DNA of 64,000 nt from the NCBI RefSeq assembly GCF_003202435.1, contig NZ_QJHK01000025.1:1-64000 (forward strand), read 5' to 3'. The stretch is from Flavobacterium cheongpyeongense. GTDB lineage: Bacteria > Bacteroidota > Bacteroidia > Flavobacteriales > Flavobacteriaceae. This document shows positions 35,762 through 44,083 of this stretch, one piece after another (positions within the stretch are counted from its first letter, which is position 1; each line of letters begins with the position of its first letter). The notes beneath the pieces were generated by a model. That model saw nothing but the letters and a program-made list of their open reading frames with translations, made no database searches and had not been told where the DNA came from. Both the position numbers and the translations under genes were made by a program.

Positions 35762-36153
35762 TGAAAATAGAAATTATAGATATTCCAAAAATAGAAAACC
35801 GATTGGGTAATATAGCTGTTGTTGAAAATGAAGTTATTCCGTTTGATATAAAAAGAGTTTATTATCTGTATGATATTCCAAGTTCATCCATACGCGGCGG
35901 TCATTCGCATAAAAAACTGCAACAAGTACTCATTGCTATTTCCGGAAGCTTTGATGTGGTACTTAAAGATGGAAATGATATAAAAACGGTTACTTTAAAT
36001 AAACCGGATAAAGGACTTCTCATAAAAGATAATATATGGAGAGAGTTAGAAAATTTTTCTTCGGGTGCAGTATGTTTGGTTTTAGCATCTGCGGTTTATA
36101 AAGAAGATGATTATATAAGGGATTTTGATGAATTCCGAATGTCTAAAAAATGA
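35761..36153 (+). CDS. FdtA/WxcM-like sugar 3,4-ketoisomerase (cupin)
   Basis: A 130-residue single-domain cupin with the family pattern IKRVYYLYDIP, RGGHSHKKLQQVLIAISG (the two His in HSH are the catalytic pair) and a closing LENFSSGAVCLVLAS. FdtA-type enzymes convert dTDP-4-keto-6-deoxyglucose to the 3-keto sugar, which a DegT aminotransferase then aminates. A fitting aminotransferase is present at 15020, about 20 kb upstream, not next to it. It overlaps both neighbours (1 bp and 4 bp). Exact stereochemistry (FdtA or QdtA type) cannot be told. Confidence 0.9.
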   Translation: MKIEIIDIPKIENRLGNIAVVENEVIPFDIKRVYYLYDIPSSSIRGGHSHKKLQQVLIAISGSFDVVLKDGNDIKTVTLNKPDKGLLIKDNIWRELENFSSGAVCLVLASAVYKEDDYIRDFDEFRMSKK

Positions 36154-37247
36154 AAATTCTATATATAACACCAGACATCAAAAACTCTGGTGGAATTGCG
36201 AGGGTTGTTGCTTTAAAAGCGAATTATTTAGTCTCAGTTTTGAATTATAAGGTTGATATTCTAACTGTAAATGACTGTGATGGGGATTTTTTTTATCCAT
36301 TTGACTCTAAAATACAATGGTTTACGATTGATAAATGTAAAAATAAAGCCTTGTTTTTGTGGAGATATTTACAATTAATCAAAAAAACAATTTATGATCA
36401 AAAACCCGATATCGTGATTGTTTGTGATGCTGTTTTGTGGATTTTTATACCTTGGCTAATAAAGTCTAAAACACCATTAGTTTTCGAAACACACGTTTCT
36501 GTTAATCTGAAAAAAATACAGAAAAAAGGATTCTTAAATAAGATAAGATCTGAAATTATTTTATTCCTAAAAAGAATTACCTCCAGAAAGTTTGATAAAT
36601 TTATTGTTCTAACAGAAAGGGCTGCTAAGGAATGGAAGATTAACAATTCTAAAGTGATTCCAAATCCAGTCAGTTTTATTTCTGAAAATCAGGCAAGGCT
36701 ACAAAACAAAAAGGCAATAGCTGTTTGCAGACATAGTTATGAAAAGGGCTTAGACAGGTTATTGTTAATCTGGAAAGAGATATTGAAAAAATACCCTGAT
36801 TGGATTCTTGATGTATATGGGCAGTGGGATGCGGATTTAAAGTATCAAAAAATTGCTGAGAAGATGAAAATTGCTAAAAAGATAAATTTCATTTCTCCTG
36901 TTGCAGATATTGAAGATTGCTACAATCAGTCCTCCGTTTTTTTAATGACTTCCCGTTCAGAAGCCTTTCCTATGGTCCTTTTAGAAGCCATGAATTGCGG
37001 TTTACCCAGTATAGCTTATGATTGTAGTTCTGGTCCTGGAGAAATTATCCAAAATAACCAAAACGGATTTCTAATTGAAGATGACAATATTGATTTATTT
37101 GTAGAGAAATTAGAACTTTTAATCAAAGATGAAGACCTGCGTTTAGAACTTGGTAAAAACGCAAAAAAAACTACAGAACAATATGAAATTCAGTTAATAA
37201 TGAATACCTGGATTGCCCTTTTTGAAGATTTAAAGAAGCCCTCGTGA
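36150..37247 (+). CDS. Glycosyltransferase family 4
   Basis: A 365-residue GT4 enzyme: N-terminal ILYITPDIKNSGGIARVVAL, middle KFIVLTERAAKEWK and VIPNPVSF, and donor domain with AVCRHSYEKGLDRLLLIWK and the EX7E motif SRSEAFPMVLLEAMNCGLPS. The SSGPGEII segment after it also occurs, as SGPKEII, in the GT4 at 34634, which suggests that the two are related. The start overlaps the FdtA-like gene (ATGA), and its last 18 bp overlap the 3' end of the convergent GT2 gene. Substrate unknown. Confidence 0.92.
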   Translation: MKILYITPDIKNSGGIARVVALKANYLVSVLNYKVDILTVNDCDGDFFYPFDSKIQWFTIDKCKNKALFLWRYLQLIKKTIYDQKPDIVIVCDAVLWIFIPWLIKSKTPLVFETHVSVNLKKIQKKGFLNKIRSEIILFLKRITSRKFDKFIVLTERAAKEWKINNSKVIPNPVSFISENQARLQNKKAIAVCRHSYEKGLDRLLLIWKEILKKYPDWILDVYGQWDADLKYQKIAEKMKIAKKINFISPVADIEDCYNQSSVFLMTSRSEAFPMVLLEAMNCGLPSIAYDCSSGPGEIIQNNQNGFLIEDDNIDLFVEKLELLIKDEDLRLELGKNAKKTTEQYEIQLIMNTWIALFEDLKKPS

Positions 37248-38138
37248 TTCTTTTTCAAGTTTCGCAATATACCCTAAACGGTATAAATCAAAAACATATA
37301 ACATTGGGTATTTACCGGCCAGGTTTTTTAGAAAAAGGTATTTGGTCAATTTATGGAATAATACAAGAAGAGAAATTAGTTTTAATTTCGTAATCGTCGA
37401 AAATAATTTAGAAATCCGAACGTAATCTTTTGATATCAGTTTATTATCGATTAAATATTTTAAAGCAGTTAAGGATTCATTTTCCTTTCTGATGGCAATT
37501 TCAAAATCATCCATTCCATAATGGTAAACAGGATTGTCAATATGTTCAATTGTAATGTTTTTTCGCATCAGGTTATACGAAAACAAAGTGTCTTCATGTC
37601 TAAGATTGGGTATTGTTTCATTAAACGAAACCTTTTCAAAAACAGATTTATTTATTAAAAAATTGAGTGTTAAGAAACTTAAATAAGGATTTTTTTTTCT
37701 TTTTTCGAAGGGTAATGCTTCTCTTCTCTTTCCATAGATCCAACGAAAAAGTTTGTTTTTTTCAGGTTTATTTTCAGGATATAATAAACCTCCATTAACT
37801 GTTTTCTCTTCGTTATTTATACATTGAATGTAAGCTGAGATAAAGTTTTTGTTTTTAGGAAATACATCTGCATCGAGAAAAAGTAACCATTGATAATTTC
37901 CTTTTTGAGCCAATAAATTTCGGATTTTACTCCTCCCAATATTAGACTTTAATTTTTCGTAGCTGGAATATGATAAAGTATTTATTTTTTCATTTTCTAA
38001 AATTCTTGTATTCGACCCATCATCAATTACAATAATTTCAAAAATTATTCCTGATTCCAAACATTGTATATGTAATTCCAAAACAAGATTGTAAACATTA
38101 TAATTATAAGTCGGAATAAGTATAGAAAGCATTAACAA
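37230..38138 (-). CDS. Glycosyltransferase family 2
   Basis: A 302-residue inverting GT2 (GT-A fold): LSILIPTYNYN at the N-terminus, IIVIDDGSNTRI (donor-binding Asp pair), NIGRSKIRNLLA, the DXD-type LLFLDADVFP and the acceptor-side LRHEDTLFSYNLM, where HEDTLF carries the likely catalytic Asp. A hydrophobic C-terminal part (LKLISLLVLFHKLTKYLF) may bind the membrane. It is convergent with the GT4 gene (18-bp overlap) and divergent from the 2OG-oxygenase gene by 44 bp. Confidence 0.92.
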   Translation of the reverse strand: MLMLSILIPTYNYNVYNLVLELHIQCLESGIIFEIIVIDDGSNTRILENEKINTLSYSSYEKLKSNIGRSKIRNLLAQKGNYQWLLFLDADVFPKNKNFISAYIQCINNEEKTVNGGLLYPENKPEKNKLFRWIYGKRREALPFEKRKKNPYLSFLTLNFLINKSVFEKVSFNETIPNLRHEDTLFSYNLMRKNITIEHIDNPVYHYGMDDFEIAIRKENESLTALKYLIDNKLISKDYVRISKLFSTITKLKLISLLVLFHKLTKYLFLKNLAGKYPMLYVFDLYRLGYIAKLEKESRGLL

Positions 38139-38151
38139 AACTTTTTAGTAA

Positions 38152-38159
38152 TATATTTG
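38152..38159 (+). promoter_or_regulatory. -7 box of the oxygenase gene
   Basis: TATATTTG matches TANNTTTG and lies 23 bp before the ATG at 38183, in the 44-bp divergent gap. Confidence 0.4.
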
Positions 38160-38182
38160 CAAAGCAATAATACGCCAAAAAT

Positions 38183-39004
38183 ATGGAATTTATAAATAGA
38201 ATTGAGTTTGCTGAAATTATTTACAAAAAGGTCAGTGATAATAAAGTTCTTCTTTCAAAACAGTTTGAAGAATCGAATAAAGTAATAGGCTATTTTTTTT
38301 TAGATGATCTGCTCCCTCAGGAAATAGCAATCGAATTGAACAAAGTTTTTCCTGAGCAGAGTCAAATGGTTCTCAAAAAAAGTATTAAGGAAGATAAATA
38401 TATTGCTGTTCAGATGAATTTATATAATCCTGTACTTGAAGAAATTATTTATGCTTTTCAGGATAGAAGAATTGTAGAGCTAATTGGTGAAATTTGTCAA
38501 ATTAAAGATCCAATTCCAGATGAATTTCTGTATGCCGGAGGACTTTCTATGATGGGCAATAAACAGTTCCTGAATCCGCATCTGGATAACTCACATGATA
38601 AAGACCGGGAACGCTGGCGTGTACTGAATTTGTTATATTACGTAACTCCCAATTGGAAAGAGGAATATGGAGGTAATCTGGAGTTATGGCCGGATGGTTT
38701 AAAAAACAATCAAATTACAATTCATAGTAAATTCAACAGGCTGATCGTTATGGCAACACATAACAAATCATTGCACTCTGTATCGCCAGTTGTGTATGAA
38801 GGATTTAGATGCTGCATTTCGAATTATTATTTTTCAAAAAACCCTGTTCTTGCCACGGATAAATTTCATGTAACTTCTTTTAGAGGAAGACCTGAACATA
38901 AATTTACCGACATAGTTTTGAAAATGGATACTTTCCTAAGAATGAATATTAGAAAAATATTCAAAAAAGGAATTAAAGAAAATCCACACATTTATAAGAA
39001 ATAA
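38183..39004 (+). CDS. 2OG-Fe(II) oxygenase
   Basis: A 273-residue oxygenase of the prolyl-4-hydroxylase/PKHD type. The double-stranded beta-helix core shows the iron ligands in LNPHLDNSHDKD (HxD) and NKSLHSVSPV (distal His), with the 2-oxoglutarate-binding Arg in EGFRCCISNYYF. The GGLSMMGNKQFLNPH segment fits sugar- or peptide-modifying members of surface-polysaccharide loci. It would use O2 and 2-oxoglutarate to hydroxylate a small molecule or polymer; the substrate is unknown. It ends one base before the convergent ftsE stop, so the two genes abut. Confidence 0.88.
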   Translation: MEFINRIEFAEIIYKKVSDNKVLLSKQFEESNKVIGYFFLDDLLPQEIAIELNKVFPEQSQMVLKKSIKEDKYIAVQMNLYNPVLEEIIYAFQDRRIVELIGEICQIKDPIPDEFLYAGGLSMMGNKQFLNPHLDNSHDKDRERWRVLNLLYYVTPNWKEEYGGNLELWPDGLKNNQITIHSKFNRLIVMATHNKSLHSVSPVVYEGFRCCISNYYFSKNPVLATDKFHVTSFRGRPEHKFTDIVLKMDTFLRMNIRKIFKKGIKENPHIYKK

Positions 39005-39688
39005 TTACACGGACCGCTGCACCACTTCAAAAATTCGCTCATCCTCACATTTCAGTGTTTTAGATGGGAATTTCATCAACAAAGCATAATCGTGAGTGGC
39101 CATGATAATGGTTTTACCGTTGGCATTGATTTTTTTCAATACTTCCAGAACTTCAGAACTCGTTTGTGGATCAAGGTTTCCGGTAGGTTCATCGGCAAGT
39201 ATAAATTCAGGATCGTTTAACAGAGCTCTTGCAATCGCAACACGCTGTTGTTCACCTCCAGAAAGCTGATGCGGCATTTTATTCATAAAATCTTTCATGC
39301 CCACTTTATCCAGAACTTCATCGATTTTGTGCTGCATGGCTTCTTTTTCTACCCAGCCAGTTGCTTTAAGAACAAATAACATATTGTCTTTTACCGTTCT
39401 GTCAGGAAGCAATTTGAAGTCCTGAAATACAATTCCGATTTTACGTCTCAGATACGGAATCTGACTTTCTTTTAACTCAGCCAAATCAAATTCAACTATA
39501 TGTCCTTCACCTTCAGAAAGAGGCAAATCACCATACAAAGTTTTCATGAAACTGCTTTTTCCGGAACCTGTTTTTCCAATAATATAGATAAACTCTCCAT
39601 GCTCAACTTCTAAATTGATGTGTGATAAAATTTTTCTTCCTTCCTGAAATATAGTGACATCTTTAAGAGATAGTACGGTTTCTGACAT
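39005..39688 (-). CDS. ftsE: Cell-division ABC transporter ATPase FtsE
   Basis: A 227-residue ABC ATPase. Walker A is GKTGSGKSSFMKTL, the Q-loop IVFQDFKLLPDRTVKDNM is the FtsE type, the signature is LSGGEQQRVAIARAL, Walker B is FILADEPTGNLDP, and the H-loop is IMATHDYAL. With FtsX, FtsE transmits ATP hydrolysis to periplasmic peptidoglycan hydrolases at the septum. ftsX is not adjacent here, as is usual in Flavobacteriia. The assignment to FtsE rather than a general MacB-like ATPase rests on the Q-loop and short length. Confidence 0.9.
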   Translation of the reverse strand: MSETVLSLKDVTIFQEGRKILSHINLEVEHGEFIYIIGKTGSGKSSFMKTLYGDLPLSEGEGHIVEFDLAELKESQIPYLRRKIGIVFQDFKLLPDRTVKDNMLFVLKATGWVEKEAMQHKIDEVLDKVGMKDFMNKMPHQLSGGEQQRVAIARALLNDPEFILADEPTGNLDPQTSSEVLEVLKKINANGKTIIMATHDYALLMKFPSKTLKCEDERIFEVVQRSV

Positions 39689-39973
39689 AATAAAATTGAT
39701 TTGAATGTAAAAGTAATAAGTTAACGGTTGGATTCAAAATAAATTTTAATCATTTGGACAGAAAAAAAATATTCATAAACAGTATGTGTAATATTCTTTA
39801 TCGATAAACTATCTTACTATAAACGAATCGGTTTGAAATAATTCTAATCAGGATTTTAAAGCTCCTGAAGGCTCAAAAAATAAAACGGTATAACTTTTGT
39901 TCATAATAAAAGCTTAAAACGTTTCGTTATAAACGGTATAAAATGATACATTTGAATACTAAATACAATTAAA
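39689..39973. other. Divergent intergenic region ftsE / TPR gene
   Basis: 285 bp without a gene. It contains AAACGGTATAA twice (near 39881 and 39932) and the promoter box of the TPR gene. No terminator or riboswitch-like fold was recognised. Confidence 0.45.
39947..39954 (+). promoter_or_regulatory. -7 box of the TPR gene
   Basis: TACATTTG is a full TANNTTTG match, 19 bp before the ATG at 39974. The spacer upstream has AAACGGTATAAAATGA and no exact -33 TTG. Confidence 0.45.
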
Positions 39974-42900
39974 ATGCGTAAAATTTTCTGGTTCTTTTTA
40001 ATACCATTTGTCTTTTTTTCAGCTATGGTTTCGGCACAAAAATCAGCTATATATACATACGACTTAAAGGATTTTGACAAAGCAGTGGCTTTGTATAATG
40101 ATAAACAATACGTTTCGGCCCAGCATATTTTTGAAAATGTGAAAAATCAGGCTACTACAGAAGAAGTAAAATCAGATTGTGCCTACTATATTGCCAATTG
40201 TGCCATTAGAACCAATCAGGCAAATGCTGATGAGCTGATGGAAAAGTTTGTGGATGATTATCCAACAAGTACCAAGCAAAATCAAGCTTATATTGAGGCA
40301 GCACATTACTTCTTCGAACAGGGAAATTACCCAAAAGCATTACAATGGTTTGATAAAGTAGAAGAAAGTTATATGAGTAAATCTGAGCGGGATAAATTTA
40401 ATTTTCAAAAAGGTTATAGTTATTTTAATGCTAAAAACAAAAAACAGGCAACTGCCTATTTTAACAAAGTACTAAATTCTCCTGAATTTGGTTCTCAAGC
40501 CAAATACTACCTTGGGTTTATGGCTTATGAAGGCGATGATTATAAAGAAGCTACCAAATATTTTGATGAGGTTTCTGGCGAAGAAAAATACAAAGAAAAA
40601 CTTTCCTATTTTCAGGCGGATATGAATTTTAAACTGGGAAATTTTCAAAAAGCAATCGAATTGGGACAGGCAGCAATGGCTAAATCGAATGCTGTTGAAA
40701 AATCTGAACTAAATAAAATTATCGGAGAAAGTTATTTTAATTTAAAACAATATGGTAAAGCTATTCCGTATTTAGAACAATACGCAGGAAAAAAAGGAAA
40801 ATGGAATAATACCGATTTTTATCAGCTAGGTTACGCTTATTATGAGCAGAAAGACTATGAAAAAGCGATTTCACAATTTAATAAAATCATTGAAGGAAAA
40901 GATTTCGTGGCGCAAAATGCGTATTATCATTTAGGTTTGGCTTATCTCAACACAGCAAAAAAACAAGAGGCTTTAAATGCCTTTAAGAATGCTTCCGAAA
41001 TGGATTTTAATACGCAGATTCAGGAAGATGCGGCTTTAAATTATGCCAAACTGAGTTATGAAATTGGAAACGCCTACCAAACAGTACCAGGTATTTTACT
41101 TGATTTCCTGAAAAAATATCCAAATAATTCAAACAGACCGGAAATTGAAAAATTATTGGTAGATTCTTATATCTCAACCAAAAATTACAAGGAAGCATTG
41201 GTTTTATTAGAGAAAAACAGGACACCCGAAAATAAATCAGCGTATCAAAAAGTGCTTTTTTACAGAGGAGTTGAATTATACAATGAATCTAATTATACAG
41301 AAGCACTAAAAATGTTTAATGGTGCTGTAAAAGAACAGAAAACTCCTGATTTTACAGCTCGTGCTGCTTTCTGGAAAGCAGAATCGGAATATGTAACAGG
41401 CGATTTTAAAAATGCATTATTGAGCTACAAGCAATTTGCAGGTTTATCGGAAGCAAAAGCAACCGACGAATATAAAAATATCAATTACAACATCGGGTAC
41501 ACCTATTTTAAACTGAAAGAATATGATCAGGCACGAAATTCTTTTCAGGAGCAGATTGATAAAGCACCGGCAGACAAAGTGCGCCTGAATGATTCGTATT
41601 TGCGTTTGGGAGATTCCCGGTTCGTAACATCTAAATATGCTGAGGCAATGGAAGCATATGGCAAAGCAATCACTGCGAAAAGTACTGATGCTGATTATGC
41701 ACAGTTTCAAAAAGCAATTTCATACGGATTTATGTCCAGAAACGATAAAAAAATTGATGAGCTGAATAATTTCCTCCTGATGTATAAAAAATCAGAATAT
41801 CGTGATGATGCTTTGTTTGAATTGGCCAATACGTATGTTGCCGGAAACAAGGATGATCAGGCTGTTAAAACGTATGATCAGTTGATTTCAGAATACAAAA
41901 ACGGCTCGTTCACCGCGAAATCTATTTTAAGGCAAGGATTGATTTATTACAATTCAGACCAATATGAACTGGCCTTGCTAAAATTTAAGAAAGTCACTGC
42001 AGAATTTCCTAGAACTCCTGAAGCTCTTGAGGCGGTATCCACAGCCAGACTGATCTATGTTGATTCAGGAAAAGTAGACGAATATGCAACCTGGGTACGA
42101 ACATTGGATTTTGTTTCGGTTACAGATGCAGAACTGGATAATGATACGTATGACGCTGCTTTTAAACAATACAGCCAGAATAACAGCAAGCAGGCAATTA
42201 CAGGTTTTGCAGGTTATGTAAGTAAATTTCCGTCAGGATTACATTCATTGGAGGCTAATTTTTACCTGGCACAGTTACTTTATGCCGAAGGGTCAGAAAC
42301 GAAATCAGTTGCGAATTACCAATACGTAACCGATCAACCCAGAAACGAATTTACAGAACAATCACTAAACAGACTGGCTCAGATTTATCTAAAAGCAAAA
42401 GATTGTGATAAGGCAATTCCAGTTTTAATTCGCTTAAGTGAGGAATCTGATGCTGCTCAAAATCAAAATTATGCACAGGCAAATTTGATGAAATGTTATT
42501 ACGATAAAAAAGACTACAGTAATTCCGTAAGATATGCTGACAAGGTGCTTCAAAATCCTAAAGCAGATGCAAATGTAAAAGCAGATGCACAAATCATTGT
42601 AGCGCGTGCCGCAATGCAAACAGGTGACGAAGAGAAGGCAAAAGCTGCTTACGCAAAATTATCGACAACATCAAAAGGTGAACTGGCTGCCGAAGCACTG
42701 TATTATGATGCTTACTTTAAAACCAAAGAAGGCAAATTTGATGCATCGAATGCTTCAGTTCAGAAATTAGCTAAAAATTACTCAGGTTATAAATACTACG
42801 GTGCGAAAGGTCTTGTTTTAATGGCTAAAAACTTCTACGGACTAAAAGACAGCTATCAGGCGACTTATATTTTGGATAACGTAATCAACAATTTTACTGA

Positions 42901-42988
42901 TTATACGGATGTAGTTGAAGAAGCTAAAAGGGAGTTAAACGTAATCAAATTGGAAGAGTCTAAAACCAATTCGTCAATTACAAAATAG
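39974..42988 (+). CDS. Large exported TPR-repeat protein
   Basis: A 1004-residue protein with a signal peptide (MRKIFWFFLIPFVFFSAMVSAQ) followed almost entirely by tetratricopeptide repeats, over 20 in number, seen as recurring A-Y-Y/L-x3-Y-x2-G-x-Y-x-K-A patterns such as YYLGFMAYEGDDYKEATKYF and QLGYAYYEQKDYEKAISQF. It is a periplasmic or outer-membrane-facing scaffold for protein-protein contacts. No enzyme domain is visible. The gene pair TPR protein plus outer-membrane barrel (44084), with phzF between them, suggests a common envelope role, but no partner is proven. Confidence 0.85.
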   Translation: MRKIFWFFLIPFVFFSAMVSAQKSAIYTYDLKDFDKAVALYNDKQYVSAQHIFENVKNQATTEEVKSDCAYYIANCAIRTNQANADELMEKFVDDYPTSTKQNQAYIEAAHYFFEQGNYPKALQWFDKVEESYMSKSERDKFNFQKGYSYFNAKNKKQATAYFNKVLNSPEFGSQAKYYLGFMAYEGDDYKEATKYFDEVSGEEKYKEKLSYFQADMNFKLGNFQKAIELGQAAMAKSNAVEKSELNKIIGESYFNLKQYGKAIPYLEQYAGKKGKWNNTDFYQLGYAYYEQKDYEKAISQFNKIIEGKDFVAQNAYYHLGLAYLNTAKKQEALNAFKNASEMDFNTQIQEDAALNYAKLSYEIGNAYQTVPGILLDFLKKYPNNSNRPEIEKLLVDSYISTKNYKEALVLLEKNRTPENKSAYQKVLFYRGVELYNESNYTEALKMFNGAVKEQKTPDFTARAAFWKAESEYVTGDFKNALLSYKQFAGLSEAKATDEYKNINYNIGYTYFKLKEYDQARNSFQEQIDKAPADKVRLNDSYLRLGDSRFVTSKYAEAMEAYGKAITAKSTDADYAQFQKAISYGFMSRNDKKIDELNNFLLMYKKSEYRDDALFELANTYVAGNKDDQAVKTYDQLISEYKNGSFTAKSILRQGLIYYNSDQYELALLKFKKVTAEFPRTPEALEAVSTARLIYVDSGKVDEYATWVRTLDFVSVTDAELDNDTYDAAFKQYSQNNSKQAITGFAGYVSKFPSGLHSLEANFYLAQLLYAEGSETKSVANYQYVTDQPRNEFTEQSLNRLAQIYLKAKDCDKAIPVLIRLSEESDAAQNQNYAQANLMKCYYDKKDYSNSVRYADKVLQNPKADANVKADAQIIVARAAMQTGDEEKAKAAYAKLSTTSKGELAAEALYYDAYFKTKEGKFDASNASVQKLAKNYSGYKYYGAKGLVLMAKNFYGLKDSYQATYILDNVINNFTDYTDVVEEAKRELNVIKLEESKTNSSITK

Positions 42989-43075
42989 TTTTATAAGTAA
43001 AAAGTAAGATGTTATCTGTAAAAGGAACATAAAGGAAATTACATTTTACATCTCACAAATCACATTTTACAAGTT

Positions 43076-43939
43076 ATGAGTTTACCTTTTTATATAGTTG
43101 ATGTTTTTACAGATAAAAAATATGCCGGAAATCAATTGGCAGTTTTTTTAGATGCTGGAAATTTGAGTTCAGATGAAATGCAAAAGATTGCACGCGAAAT
43201 TAATTTTGCAGAAAGCACTTTTGTGACCAAGCTGGATAAAGAAAATAATAAGGCAGAAATTAAAATATTTACACCCTCCCAGGAAATGCAGTTTGCGGGT
43301 CATCCGATAATTGGAACCTCATGGGTTTTGATCAATAAAATATTCGATAATTCGCCTGAAAATATAAAATTAAATGTTCCAATTGGGCCAATTGCTATTC
43401 ATCAATCTGAGGATTTGATCTGGTTAAAAGCTGCACAGCCAAAATTTTGGGATATTTTCTCGAAAGAAGATTTTACATTATTCAGTAATCTGAAAAACAG
43501 TGATTTTGAAAATCAATTTCCAATTCAGGAAGTGACAACCGGAAGTGCCTTTGTTATGGTTGGGTTAAGCAGTAAACGAGCATTGGAAAATTTGGTTTTG
43601 GATAAAGATAAAACGCATAAGTGGTTGAAAAACAATTGTAAAACAGCTCACCAAGGTTTGTATTTTTATTATTTGGAAGGCTCAAAACTATTTAGCAGAA
43701 TGTTGTGTATTGAACATAATCAGTTAGTGGAAGATGCGGCTACAGGAAGTGCAAGTACCTGTTTGCAGGCTTATCTGTTAAAAAATCATAAACCAGAATT
43801 AGAATTAATCAATTATCAGGGAGATTATATAAACCGTCCCTCGCAAATTCATTTTAAAGGGAAATTAACCGGAAATGATTTTGACATAAAAATAGGAGGA
43901 AAAGCTCAGTTTATTGCCAAAGGCGAGTGGGAAGTTTAG
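43076..43939 (+). CDS. PhzF-family isomerase-like protein
   Basis: A 287-residue protein of the phenazine-biosynthesis PhzF / diaminopimelate epimerase-like fold with two similar halves. It has FYIVDVFTDKKYAGNQLAVF at the start, the catalytic-Glu segment NFAESTFV, the QFAGHPIIGTSW motif and a C-terminal VEDAATGSASTCLQAYLL. The Glu supports isomerase activity, but most PhzF homologues outside phenazine clusters have unknown substrates and no phenazine genes are seen here. A TTTACATCTCACA-type sequence, also found near 7025, is repeated before the start. Confidence 0.92.
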   Translation: MSLPFYIVDVFTDKKYAGNQLAVFLDAGNLSSDEMQKIAREINFAESTFVTKLDKENNKAEIKIFTPSQEMQFAGHPIIGTSWVLINKIFDNSPENIKLNVPIGPIAIHQSEDLIWLKAAQPKFWDIFSKEDFTLFSNLKNSDFENQFPIQEVTTGSAFVMVGLSSKRALENLVLDKDKTHKWLKNNCKTAHQGLYFYYLEGSKLFSRMLCIEHNQLVEDAATGSASTCLQAYLLKNHKPELELINYQGDYINRPSQIHFKGKLTGNDFDIKIGGKAQFIAKGEWEV

Positions 43940-44083
43940 TTAAATTAGAAAATAGAATAAAGAGTCAAGAATAAAGATTTAAGTTAAGAATAAAAAAACA
44001 AGGAGGTATTGCAAAAAGAGTTAAGATATAGAGATAAGTCTATCTTCTTTCTTCTTTAATCTTTGTTCTTAAAAAAATAAAAT
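43940..44083. repeat. AT-rich imperfect palindrome
   Basis: Words such as AAGAATAAAGATTTAAG and the opposing TTTAATCTTTGTTCTT face each other around AGATAAGTCTATCTTC, so the gap can fold on itself. It has no gene and no clear T-tail terminator. Confidence 0.4.
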
